Positions 26,626 to 35,364 of a DNA stretch of 64,000 nt are shown here, piece after piece; the stretch's first letter is position 1, and the number at the start of each line of letters is the position of its first letter. Location of the stretch: the NCBI RefSeq assembly GCF_902833645.1, contig NZ_CADFGE010000003.1, positions 620,001-684,000 of the forward strand, in the 5' to 3' direction. The notes beneath the pieces were generated by a model. The model did not search any database, was not told the origin of the DNA, and worked only from the letters and a program-made list of their open reading frames with translations. Both the position numbers and the translations under genes were made by a program. The stretch comes from Paraburkholderia fungorum (GTDB lineage Bacteria; Pseudomonadota; Gammaproteobacteria; Burkholderiales; Burkholderiaceae).

Positions 26626-27264
26626 GGGGAGCAAGCCCACCAGTCCATACGGAAATTGAGAAAAACACGCAACGATGAGCGCCTGAATCAGGCCACCTCC
26701 CTCCTTATGTCACGCCGCAAGACATTCCAGATATCGTCTTCCTGCACGTAGCCGCGCGCCAGCGGCGCGGATGCCTGACTGGTGTCGAGACGGGCTGACT
26801 GACTTCGTTCAATTGATGCATAACAATGTAGACGATAGGTTTGCGGCCATGACATTGCGCAGTGATCGAATGTTCTATAGTTCGACTCTAGCGAATTCCA
26901 TGACGCCCTCGACTAAAGCATGTAACGCGAATCTCGTTCTATAACAAACGATTTTTCTGCAATCGATCGTTATATCTTTGGCAGCGCATTTTTTTTGTTA
27001 TCCAAATTTATTACGCCAACGAAGGACAATGAGCTTCGATCTGGAATAATCGAAGCCGGTCCTCAGATCAACTTTCGAGCGTGCTGAGATTCGTCCTCCT
27101 CGCAACACAAGACAGGGCTCGTCACATTTTCCGTGAAATGCTGCTGCGACATTCCTCCAGAGCGCAAAACTCGCCTGCGTTTTACGCGCTCCCGACGGCC
27201 GTCCCATTCAGGACGCGCCCGCCCCCGGCGCGCGCGTCGACTTTCAGGCAGAAAATGAACTCGA
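26626..27264. other. Intergenic stretch, relatively AT-rich
   Basis: About 640 bp between the sulfotransferase-like gene and the convergent porin gene. The middle (26820-27010) is clearly richer in A and T than the genes around it. No coding family, tRNA or strong terminator was recognised on either strand. Confidence 0.5.
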
Positions 27265-28407
27265 TCAGAATCGAACGCGTATGCCCGCAGTGACGGCCAG
27301 CTGCTCATTCGAGCTCGACATAGACAGCCCATTGATCACCGCATGGATGCCGCTGTTGCCAGTATCGCTGACGTGCTGGTACACACCTTGAAGATAGACG
27401 TCCGTGCGCTTGGACAGCGCATAGTCCGTCTGCAGCGTGAACTGGTTCCACTTCGGCGCTACACCATCGATACGACTATCGGTGAAGGTATAAGCCGCTG
27501 ACACCGAGACCGCCGGAGTGAAGTAGTAGTGTCCATTCAGTTCATAGTTGCTAAAGCGCGCACTATTGCTGGCAAAGGAAAGTCCGTTCGACGTGCCGGA
27601 CGCTGAAGCTCCGATTCCCGCCAGATTACCGACGATCGTTTGCGTGAATACGAGGCCCACCGTCGCGTTAGCAAACGCATAGTTGGCGCCTGCGCCCCAC
27701 GTCCTCTGCAAGCTAGACGTAAAGGTCGCGTCGTTAGTCACCGCTCCACCGGAGTTCAGGTCTGTCCCACTATTGTTCAGCTGTAAATACCCAGCGGCAA
27801 AATTGACCGGGCCATAGTTATACGTAGCGCCCACACTGTACGCCCGGTTTGTTGAGAAGTTGCCGGCGCTATTCGAGAAACCGTACAGGCCGCCGAATTT
27901 CAAACCGCCATAGTTGACGCTTGCGTACTTGATCGAATTATTGATGCGGAAAGAGTTATCAAGGTTGTCGTTATCAAACGGATGAGCGGCTTGTGTGCCG
28001 CCGAATCCCGTGCCCGTTAGCGAAAGAGGTGCAAGGTAGTCAACGACTGAATCGTACTGACGACCCAGTGTAACAGCACCATACTGATCGCTCGAGAGAC
28101 CTACGAACGCCTGACGTCCAAATTCGAGACCATTCTGACCCAGCTTCCCATTCGCGATATTGAAGCCGTTTTCAAGTACGAAAACAGCCTTAAGCCCTCC
28201 GCCCAGATCTTCGCTTCCGCGCAGGCCAAATCGACTCCCATTGACCGACCCGCTCGTTTCCTGAAAATTTTTGCTACCGCCCTGGTTATTCGTGTACGTC
28301 AGGCCGGCATCGATAAGGCCGTAGAGTGTCACGCTGTTTTGCGCATGCGCAGTGGCTGCGAAAGTAAATGCGCTCGAGGCTCCGAGCACCATGAGAATTC
28401 TTTTCAT
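27265..28407 (-). CDS. Outer-membrane porin (OmpC/Porin_4 family)
   Basis: From ATG 28407 the 380-aa porin begins with a signal peptide (MKRILMVLGASSAFTFAATA, cleaved at HAQ) and NSVTLYGLIDAGLTYTNNQG. The eyelet-region motif LRGSEDLGGGLKAVFVLENG and the end IRVRF are typical of Burkholderia general porins. The start is placed 7 nt after AAGGA; the ATG at 28413 is too close to that site. A decayed close relative lies at 41233-41879. It stands alone with ~420 bp upstream free of other genes, so its promoter is there. Confidence 0.93.
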   Translation of the reverse strand: MKRILMVLGASSAFTFAATAHAQNSVTLYGLIDAGLTYTNNQGGSKNFQETSGSVNGSRFGLRGSEDLGGGLKAVFVLENGFNIANGKLGQNGLEFGRQAFVGLSSDQYGAVTLGRQYDSVVDYLAPLSLTGTGFGGTQAAHPFDNDNLDNSFRINNSIKYASVNYGGLKFGGLYGFSNSAGNFSTNRAYSVGATYNYGPVNFAAGYLQLNNSGTDLNSGGAVTNDATFTSSLQRTWGAGANYAFANATVGLVFTQTIVGNLAGIGASASGTSNGLSFASNSARFSNYELNGHYYFTPAVSVSAAYTFTDSRIDGVAPKWNQFTLQTDYALSKRTDVYLQGVYQHVSDTGNSGIHAVINGLSMSSSNEQLAVTAGIRVRF

Positions 28408-28829
28408 CAACATATCCTTCAAAGAAAGTTTACCGCGCATGGAAAAGTCATTTCGACGCGGCGAATACACAGCAAGACAACGAGCTAATGACCCTGCACC
28501 CGTTGATCAGCGATTAGAACTGAATGGAGAACAAGCACTGTGGGGCGGTGACAACGCCTGCGTTTACCGGTCGTTTCATAAATCGATACCTGTAACAAGG
28601 GTTCGCTGCCGACTGTTCGATCACGTCGACCGGAATCCTTTGCGATACGGGCTGATATCATCCAGCGATGCGAAATACCCCGGGTAGTCGTCAATGACAT
28701 CGTCACGCCTCGAAACTCAGGGTAAGGTCCAGGAAGGGCTGTCAGTTACTGAAAGCCATGCAAACGTAGTCGTTAATCAGAGAGCAATCAATGCTTGCGC
28801 CGCGATGCTATCCACGATGTCTGCAATGG
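28408..28829. other. Intergenic region with the porin promoter; no other gene seen
   Basis: About 420 bp between the end of the lptD-like gene and the porin start, both on the minus strand. Short frames on either strand show no family resemblance. It must contain the lptD 3' end signals and the porin promoter, but no hairpin with a T-run was found. Confidence 0.45.
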
Positions 28830-31232
28830 TTATGGATAGCTCGAAAAGCGCGATTCGGGCAATGCGGACGGCGCGGCAGAATAGCCCGGGATGCTTGCAC
28901 GGAACTGCTGCTGCAATCCATTGTCGATGTGACTCAAACCATTGAGTTGCAGTTGCATCAGGAAGCGAGTGCCTGTAGTGGGTGTCGTTGTCGAACTGAC
29001 GTTCGTGTACTTCTGAAAGGCAAAGCTAACGCTCCAACAATCAGCCAGGTATTTCAGACCAATCAACCCGGCGAACACTCGATGACTGACAATGTCGTAG
29101 TCGATCTGGCCGACACCAGACAGGCGCCGTGTCAATGGAAACTGCCCCGAGAGCAGTACCTGATTCTCCGTCTCATCGTCGAGGGTCGCATTGGCTCTCG
29201 CGTACAGGTACGCCGCATTGAAGACACTCCCCGCGGCGCGCTTCCACCCAAGGCCGATCGTGGCCTGCGTAAACTCCCCGCTGGACTGGTTGTATTCAAT
29301 CCCTTGCTGAACCGAGACAGCGCCGATGTTCAGTGAGTCGCCAGCGATAAGATTCGACGGGCCGACAGTCGGCGGCGAATCGCCCGGCATCGTCACCTGC
29401 GTGTTCCGGAAGTAGTATTCCTGCGCGAGTACAAAGCGCGCCAGCTCATTGCCGTTCGCGGCATCGACGAAGCGCGTGGTGATCCCCGCTGTGATGCGGT
29501 TCATGTCGGATACGCGGTCGCCACCGACGAAGCGATTGCTTGTGAAAACCTCAGCGAGGCCAAAGTCGAGCGGCGCGGTGTCGAAGATTGGCGCGTAGTT
29601 CTGGTTTCGATACGGTGTGTAAACGTAATATAGCCGAGGTTCGAGCGTCTGGATCAGACCGACACCGAAGAGATTCACACTGCGCTCGAATGTCATGCCG
29701 GAATCAAACGATAGCGTCGGCACGTTGAAGCTAAACGTCGTCGGTTGGCCCGCCGGTGCACCCGTGCCGATAGAGCTCAGGTTGTATGAAGCAAAGTGCC
29801 ACTGCAGTTTGGGTGTCGCATACCAGCCGGGTTGCCCGAACTCATAGCTGACATACGGGTCGAACAGAAGCCGCTCGCCTTGCGTCGAATTTCCAACCGG
29901 GATCGTAAAGCGCGTTGCGTCCCATGTCGCGCCGAAGTCAAAGCCGCCGACATCGTAGCGCGCGTACTTGACGTTTAGTTCCGGCTCGCGGTTATACGGC
30001 GGAGTCGCATCGGAAAACGACTGCCAGTACTGCACGCGCGTCAGCACGGACCACGGTCCGTGGTTAAAAGCAACGCCCGCTTCCTGCTGGAACAGGCTTT
30101 GGCCGCCGACCACCACTGAACTTGAATTCGCGAGGTCAGTCGTCACGTTCGCATCTGAAACGCGCTGGTAGTTCACATAGGCGGAAAAACCGCCGCCAAG
30201 TGTTTGTTGATGCTGAAAGGAAATCGAGTAACGGTTTGTGTTCGTCAATGCATCGTTCGGAAGATAAGCAAATGACAGCGTCCCCGAATACGACGGTGTC
30301 AGATAGCGAAAGTCCGTCGTCAACATCACGCCGCGTTTCGACATCAGGCGTGGTGTGAGCGTCAGGTCATAGTTCGGCGCGAGATTGAAGTAGACGGGCA
30401 CCGCGACATCGTAGCCGTTCGTCGAGCTAATCGAAAACGTAGGCGGCAGAATGCCGCTTCGGCGCGTCCCGTCGAGCGGGAACGACAACCACGGTGAGGC
30501 GAAGATCGGTACACCGAGGAAGAACAGAACGCCGTTATGCGCTACGCCGTTGTTTTGCGCGTTGTCGAGGTCGAGCCGCGACGCACGCACATACCAAGCC
30601 GGATCGTCGACACACTGGCACGTCGTATACGTGCCGTCGTAAAGCGTTTCTTGCTGATCGTCGTGCAGTTCGACGCGGGAACCACTGCCTTTGCCGTCGC
30701 TCAGGATGAAATGGTATCGCGGCGTCGTCATCATGCCCTCGTTCGAATCGACATGAAGATGCGCGTAGGGCCCGATAAACTGATTTCCGTCGCGAGTCAG
30801 CACCACGTGCCCGAATGCATCCGCAACGTCCTGATCTACGTCGTAATGGATCGCGTCAGCCTGCACGACAGAGGTGGCACGACGCAACTCGGCGCTGCCC
30901 TTCAGTGACAGATCCGCATCGTATGTGCCTGTCGCTTCGCTACCGAGACCAAAAGTCACGGCAGACATGCCTGGCGCGAGCGGATGCTCCTCGAGCCGCG
31001 GTGCGAGCAACAGGCTCCATGGGTCGTTCGTCAGCTCCGGCTGCGCGGGCATGCTGCTGGACTGCGCATACACATGACTCATGCATACGGGCAGCACAAA
31101 CAGGATATCGAGCGACCGTCTGAGTAACCACGAGCGCGCGCGACGCCCCACGGGCGCACAACGAGCGAGCGATACGGCACAGAAAATGGGCCTGAGCGCG
31201 GAAACGACTGCCTTTCCGGATCTGGAGCGCAC
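28830..31232 (-). CDS. lptD: LptD-like LPS assembly protein, additional copy
   Basis: The 800-aa product is an LptD/Imp family outer-membrane protein. A late signal-like segment (LDILFVLPVCMSHVYAQ) precedes the periplasmic OstA-like jellyroll (about residues 100-195: ADLSLKGSAELRRATSVVQA, FGHVVLTRDGNQF) and then the large C-terminal barrel. Mature cysteines are seen in TTCQCVDD and LADCWSV, the places used for the disulfides between jellyroll and barrel. It inserts LPS into the outer leaflet with LptE. The usual surA-pdxA-ksgA context is absent, so this is probably a second copy. It begins 11 bp after a BamA-derived fragment; the GTG start is uncertain. Confidence 0.88.
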   Translation of the reverse strand: MRSRSGKAVVSALRPIFCAVSLARCAPVGRRARSWLLRRSLDILFVLPVCMSHVYAQSSSMPAQPELTNDPWSLLLAPRLEEHPLAPGMSAVTFGLGSEATGTYDADLSLKGSAELRRATSVVQADAIHYDVDQDVADAFGHVVLTRDGNQFIGPYAHLHVDSNEGMMTTPRYHFILSDGKGSGSRVELHDDQQETLYDGTYTTCQCVDDPAWYVRASRLDLDNAQNNGVAHNGVLFFLGVPIFASPWLSFPLDGTRRSGILPPTFSISSTNGYDVAVPVYFNLAPNYDLTLTPRLMSKRGVMLTTDFRYLTPSYSGTLSFAYLPNDALTNTNRYSISFQHQQTLGGGFSAYVNYQRVSDANVTTDLANSSSVVVGGQSLFQQEAGVAFNHGPWSVLTRVQYWQSFSDATPPYNREPELNVKYARYDVGGFDFGATWDATRFTIPVGNSTQGERLLFDPYVSYEFGQPGWYATPKLQWHFASYNLSSIGTGAPAGQPTTFSFNVPTLSFDSGMTFERSVNLFGVGLIQTLEPRLYYVYTPYRNQNYAPIFDTAPLDFGLAEVFTSNRFVGGDRVSDMNRITAGITTRFVDAANGNELARFVLAQEYYFRNTQVTMPGDSPPTVGPSNLIAGDSLNIGAVSVQQGIEYNQSSGEFTQATIGLGWKRAAGSVFNAAYLYARANATLDDETENQVLLSGQFPLTRRLSGVGQIDYDIVSHRVFAGLIGLKYLADCWSVSFAFQKYTNVSSTTTPTTGTRFLMQLQLNGLSHIDNGLQQQFRASIPGYSAAPSALPESRFSSYP

Positions 31233-31243
31233 AGCTTCCAGCG

Positions 31244-31495
31244 TTACCAGAAGGACACTCCGATAGGAAACTGGAACTTCTGATACCGGTCGCCGGCATT
31301 CTTGAGCGCCTTGGTCAGATTGTCTTTGTCGAATTCATGCATACCGGCAAAATCAATCGTGGCGATTGCTAGCCGCTCCGCCACCTGTACGATGAATGGC
31401 GCAGCCGCATGCGAAAGACGCGTGACGAGCGTATTCACCATGATGGGAGTCAAACTCTTCAACGCGAGCTTAAGGAGCCGCCTTACGATCGTCAT
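31244..31495 (-). pseudogene. BamA remnant: internally deleted Omp85 fused to a short new N-terminus
   Basis: The last ~50 codons of this 83-codon frame are two distant pieces of BamA joined together. ERLAIATIDFAGMHEFDKDN matches the end of POTRA 1 and start of POTRA 2 in the intact BamA at 38224, and the final AGDRYQKFQFPIGVSFW matches that protein's C-terminal strand (AGDNYQKFQFQIGTAF). Some 650 residues between are missing. The first ~33 residues (MTIVRRLLKLALKSLTP onward) do not match BamA. The frame starts inside the upstream stop codon (TGATG) and ends 11 bp before the lptD start, so a bamA-lptD operon probably existed here. Confidence 0.85.
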
Positions 31496-31845
31496 CAACT
31501 CCGCTCCTGATGAACGTCGTTCTGCACAGCGCCGGCGCCTCGCATCTTCGACACGAGTCTGGACACGGCACTCGCAGCGTAGTCCACCGTTTGATGAACC
31601 TCGGCGTAGCCAGTGAATGCGGGCGGTTTCGGCGTCGCGAGAGGCGAGTAGGCGCCTTGAGGCGGCAATCCATGCATATGCCATTCGCAGCCCGCCCAAT
31701 CGCCTGGCTCGCACAGGGCGACATGATGAAACACATTCTCTGAACCGTACTTTTCGTTACGCAAACCGTTCCTTTCAACAACTGAGATGAAAGAATCTGC
31801 TCGAGTCAATGCCGCGTAGAATCCTGGAAAGACGACTTTCATCAT
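31495..31845 (-). CDS. Hypothetical protein, 116 aa
   Basis: I do not recognise a family. The product starts MMKVVFPGFYAALTRADSFI and contains a Cys/Trp/His-rich centre (ALCEPGDWAGCEWHMHGLPP) and a Pro-rich turn before a helical end. An AGGACC site lies upstream of the ATG, and the stop overlaps the start of the BamA-remnant frame (TGATG), which suggests an operon with that fragment and the lptD-like gene. No signal peptide or membrane segment is obvious. It may itself be a leftover reading frame. Confidence 0.4.
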   Translation of the reverse strand: MMKVVFPGFYAALTRADSFISVVERNGLRNEKYGSENVFHHVALCEPGDWAGCEWHMHGLPPQGAYSPLATPKPPAFTGYAEVHQTVDYAASAVSRLVSKMRGAGAVQNDVHQERS

Positions 31846-32122
31846 GATGTGGTCCTGCTACTCAACCGAAGATGAGAAGCAAGATAGACGACATGGAGAC
31901 TTTATTGGTTACCGGTTGTTTACCCGGTTTTACTCAAGCGCCCGCGATTGCTGATAAGGCCTGGTTCAAGGCCTCAAACGACGTGCCCACTCATAGCGCG
32001 CTGTTCCAGCAAGTCATTGCGCGCGGAGAGTATCCGAAAGATAGCGACGCGATTTGACGGCGCGACTGTACAAGTTGAGTACACGCCCATAGGAGTATCT
32101 GAAATTCGGAATGGCAAAACGA

Positions 32123-32491
32123 TCAGTTGATCATGGAGCCAGGGACGAAACTGGCCGGTTTTACTGTTAGCGCCGTGCAAAGCCGCTTGACACTCTCCGT
32201 TGGCAACGAATAAGCCATCCAACCCACTCCGGGGTGCCGCAGGAGAATGACGAGCCCCAATAGCGGCGAATGTTCGACATACCAGCAGGGGTCCATCTCG
32301 AGAGGATAGTTTGACGATCTGACGGGTTCCCGAGGCTGCGGGGGATCAAGACGGCCGCGCAAGGCAATTAACTGTTGAATCAGCTCATCAACAGCGGATG
32401 TCTGCAGCAGACAAGACTTATCTGCAATGGTGAAACGGAGCGCTGGTACGTCAGCATGGTCGAAAAGATCCAATGTCATCGATTCGTACAC
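32123..32491 (-). CDS. Small protein of unknown family, paralogue of the gene at 37191
   Basis: From GTG 32491 the product is 122 aa. It shares with the 37191 gene (124 aa) the start pattern PALRF..., a DELIQQL helix, and the diagnostic block YPLEMDPCWYVEHSPL, VILLRHPGVGWMAYSLP and SVKRLCTALT. The GTG start, preceded by AAGGGA, makes the two proteins equal in length; an ATG at 32479 is the alternative. No signal peptide or membrane helix is present. One copy lies near each BamA-related sequence, so a link with envelope assembly or its stress signalling is possible but unproven. Confidence 0.7.
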   Translation of the reverse strand: MYESMTLDLFDHADVPALRFTIADKSCLLQTSAVDELIQQLIALRGRLDPPQPREPVRSSNYPLEMDPCWYVEHSPLLGLVILLRHPGVGWMAYSLPTESVKRLCTALTVKPASFVPGSMIN

Positions 32492-33244
32492 GGTATTTCC
32501 CTTATTCAATGAACCTACTCTGCACTGCGTGAGGCTATTCGAACGGACAAGGAGAGCGCATGTAGATGCAGTTCGTCGCATTGAACTGGAGTGGCATTTC
32601 GCCGACATGTGCCTATGCGACTAAAAAATATGTCGGCAACCGGGAAGACGCTCACGAAGCAAATCATGACGGACTTTTCGCCCCTAAACGGATAGCTCGG
32701 TTCGCCGTCGTGTATCGCGTGTGTATCCACCACCTGTTTCACGTCCGGCAGTCTTCGTGCCGACGTCAATACGCCAAACAACGAACGCCATCTTCACACC
32801 GTACGGTCCGCGTGCCGAATACCCTTTCGACCCATGCATCGACGCCAACGAAAGTTCCCTAGCGAAGAGGAGTGTAGAACTCACACGCAACAACACAACC
32901 GCTACGGTCGGCGAGAAATACTTATCCATAATATTTGCTCCAGAAGCACGATGAACTCATCGTTACTACGGACAATAGCTGGCGCAATACGCCATTGTGT
33001 TACGCGCGGATTACGCCAGGTTACGCCGGATTAACCGGCACCGAGGCGCAGAGGCGCAGGGATCGCCACGATCGACAATTCCGCAAACCAACGTATAGGG
33101 GTACTTGCACGGTCTTTCGCCCAAACGAAATTTCCCCGTTAAAGCATTACCCAGACTTACATACCCGCGTTGTCGTAAAAAATCGCAATTTCTCTAAGGA
33201 TTACTTGAGTTATAAATTCATTCCTGCCGGAGAGTCTTCATGTC
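32492..33244. other. Intergenic region before the two-component remnant
   Basis: About 750 bp between the diverging small-protein gene and the response-regulator remnant. No gene is supported. Notable is a cluster of 10-bp direct repeats at 33000-33040. The last ~150 bp are AT-richer and should hold the promoter for the kinase. Confidence 0.5.
33000..33040 (+). repeat. Four direct repeats with 10-bp period (TTACGCCNGG type)
   Basis: TTACGCGCGGA (33000), TTACGCCAGG (33011), TTACGCCGGA (33021) and TTAACCGGCA (33031) follow each other head to tail. OmpR-type response regulators bind as tandem dimers to direct repeats spaced about one helical turn, so this may be the target of the regulator whose gene is damaged 200 bp downstream. 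Confidence 0.5.
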
Positions 33245-33420
33245 ATGGTTACTCAGATGCTTGTCGTTGACAACGACGTCGACCTTCGCGAACTGCTGAC
33301 GTCGACACAGACAGGCTGCACTCCTGAGACCAACCCTCCACCCCGCGCTTCACCCAAACCGTGCGTGGACACAACTACGTACTTGCGCCGGACGACAAAC
33401 AACATGCGCCAACTGATTGA
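33245..33420 (+). pseudogene. OmpR-family response regulator with almost all of its middle deleted
   Basis: The frame opens with MVTQMLVVDNDVDLRELLTS, the first strand and acidic residues of a receiver domain. After a short junction, another frame reads RFTQTVRGHNYVLAPDD and ends in a stop at 33418-33420; that is the C-terminal hairpin of an OmpR-type DNA-binding domain. Roughly 190 residues are missing, so there is neither a phospho-Asp nor a recognition helix. The end overlaps the start of the histidine kinase at 33404, as in normal regulator-kinase operons. Confidence 0.85.
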
Positions 33421-34735
33421 TTCATTGTTTGGACGGCTCGCGTTGCTGGTCGTCGCGGTCCTGTTGCTTTCCCATTTCGCCTGGTACGCGCTGTATCGCC
33501 TCGAGGATAATCGGATGCAAACCCACTATGCCGTTGAAGAGGCTGTGTTCCTCGTTAGCGCCGTGCGCCAGCACATCGCTAACACGCCCAATCTGCCGCT
33601 GCCATCGTGGGTATTCCTCATCGACCCGTCCAGCAGCGCCGTGCCGTCGATGCAGAGCGATAGATATTCGGATATGCCGTTGGCCCGCTTTCTCGATGAC
33701 GTACGCACCCGGATGCCGCCGGGCACCCGGGTGCGGGCCGGCAAGCCGCCAGGGTTGTGGTTATGGGTGCTCGAGCCGACCGATCGCAACTGGATCATGG
33801 TGCCGGCATCGCCGTTGGGGTTGCCTCACGCGCTTGAAAGGATGGTGCTATGGCTAATTGCCATCTTCACGTCTGCGGTGATCGCGGCACTCTTTGCAGC
33901 GTGGCAATTGCAGCAGCCCTTGCGCGCGCTCGCCGACGCGGTCGCCCGCTTTGGCCTTGGCCAGCCAGTGTCGCCGGTGCAGGAACGTGGGCCGCAAGAA
34001 TTGCGTCAGTTGATCCATGGCTTTAACCAGATGGTCCAGGAGGCGGCGCGCACGGAAAACGATCGCGGGGTGATGCTCGGGGGTGTCGCGCATGACATAA
34101 AGACGCCGCTGACGCGGCTGCGATTGCGCGCTGAGATGATGGGCGAAGCCAGGGTGCGCGACGGGGTACTGCGTGACATCGCTTCGATGACGCATATCGT
34201 CGAGCAGTTTCTTGTGTTTGCACACGACGACGCCGATAGCAGCGAAGCTGTAGAGGTCGATGCTCAATGCGAGCGGGTGGTGCGCAGTTACCAGATAGTC
34301 GCAGATGGTACGCCAGGTGTGCTGACCGACCTGAAGGCAGGCCCCGGCTTCCTGCTGCCGACCGCCACGCTCGACCGCATTCTTGCAAACCTGCTCGACA
34401 ACGCGCATGCCTACGGTGCACCGCCTGTCGTGGTGGCAACCGCCCGTACTCCGACGGGCTACAGCTTGTCCGTCCAAGACAATGGCAGCGGGATCGCGGC
34501 GCAGAATCTGATCAACGCGCGCCGACCGTTCGGGCGCCTCGACCCGGCACGCGGCGGCAACGGCAATAGCGGGCTGGGGCTGGCGATCGTTGAACGGTTG
34601 GTGCGGCGCGCGGGTGGAGAATGGGAAATCGACAATCACAGCGGGCGCGGCATGCGAGTACTAATGTGCTTCCAGACTGCTGCTGTCCACACCCTTACTG
34701 GAGACGTCGCTCATGACCCATGCGATGGCGCATGA
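33404..34735 (+). CDS. Sensor histidine kinase (EnvZ/RstB type), orphaned
   Basis: The 443-aa kinase has two membrane segments (about residues 10-30 and 146-168) around a ~115-residue periplasmic sensor, then a HAMP region, the H-box AHDIKTPLTRLR with His230, the N-box ILANLLDNAHAYG, and the G-boxes DNGSGI and GNSGLGLAIVERL. It should autophosphorylate in response to an envelope signal. Its partner regulator directly upstream is destroyed, so it is silent, cross-talks, or works with a regulator elsewhere. The start at 33404 is the first codon after the regulator's natural end. A related kinase fragment lies at 44629-44990. Confidence 0.9.
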   Translation: MRQLIDSLFGRLALLVVAVLLLSHFAWYALYRLEDNRMQTHYAVEEAVFLVSAVRQHIANTPNLPLPSWVFLIDPSSSAVPSMQSDRYSDMPLARFLDDVRTRMPPGTRVRAGKPPGLWLWVLEPTDRNWIMVPASPLGLPHALERMVLWLIAIFTSAVIAALFAAWQLQQPLRALADAVARFGLGQPVSPVQERGPQELRQLIHGFNQMVQEAARTENDRGVMLGGVAHDIKTPLTRLRLRAEMMGEARVRDGVLRDIASMTHIVEQFLVFAHDDADSSEAVEVDAQCERVVRSYQIVADGTPGVLTDLKAGPGFLLPTATLDRILANLLDNAHAYGAPPVVVATARTPTGYSLSVQDNGSGIAAQNLINARRPFGRLDPARGGNGNSGLGLAIVERLVRRAGGEWEIDNHSGRGMRVLMCFQTAAVHTLTGDVAHDPCDGA

Positions 34736-35158
34736 CTAGCCCCCGCCGGAGGTGGCCGACGCGCCGCGCATCGTACCGTGGTGCGCACGCTGCTGAATTG
34801 CCTCGACTACCTGCCGCTGCCGGTCCGTAAGCAGCGGGGCAATCTCCTTGTGTGTTTCGTCGCTGATAGCGTGTGCTTGTGCGCGACGATCATCGGACGA
34901 AAGCGACGTATTCTGATGAAGCGCCTGCTCTTTTCGTTGGTGTTCCACCAGTATCGGCAAAATCCGTTCGCGCTGCTCCTCGGTAAGATCCAGCTCCTTC
35001 GTCAGGTGCGCCAGTTCTGAGTCGACATCCATTGATCGGTGGAACTCACCGGAACCCCATTCCCGCGCCTGGTCCGCATCGCCGCCAGCCGCTGAAACTC
35101 CAGGCATACCGATCGTTAGCATGCTCGCGAGCAATAATCTTAAAGTTCTGGTTAGCAC
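34736..35158 (-). CDS. Spy/CpxP-like periplasmic protein (LTXXQ family)
   Basis: From GTG 35158 the 140-aa product has a signal peptide (LTRTLRLLLASMLTIGMPGV, cleaved near SAAGG) and a helical mature part with two LTxxQ motifs: LTEEQRERILPI and LTDRQRQVVEAI. This is the signature of Spy and CpxP, periplasmic chaperones or stress-sensor partners. GGGAG precedes the GTG; the upstream frame has no homologous residues. It converges on the histidine kinase gene and ends 1 bp from it. As CpxP restrains CpxA, this protein might modulate the neighbouring kinase, which is inference from position and family. Confidence 0.75.
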   Translation of the reverse strand: MLTRTLRLLLASMLTIGMPGVSAAGGDADQAREWGSGEFHRSMDVDSELAHLTKELDLTEEQRERILPILVEHQRKEQALHQNTSLSSDDRRAQAHAISDETHKEIAPLLTDRQRQVVEAIQQRAHHGTMRGASATSGGG

Positions 35159-35364
35159 AATTACATTGCTCCCAATGGCATGGCAACTATCGTTCTCGAC
35201 GCATCTTTCCGAAGAAAACCTCCTCTTTGTGTCGCAGCATATACTTTTCCCTTGCCGCACCTTTGCCACTGCATCGCGGCCGCCAACACGAGAAGCCAGT
35301 CACCTTGTCTTACGCAGGGTGACCGGAACTTCGCGACATTCGGTCGGATTACCCAACCGTCCCG

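Noticed and set aside
31872..32057. Plus-strand frame of 61 codons (MRSKIDDMETLLVTGC...)
   Set aside because: No ribosome-binding site, no family resemblance and a position between two minus-strand genes; too weak to annotate.
32684..32954. Overlapping 77-81-codon frames on both strands before the two-component remnant
   Set aside because: Both strands are open over the same bases, with no good start signal or known motif; chance frames in a regulatory gap are more likely.
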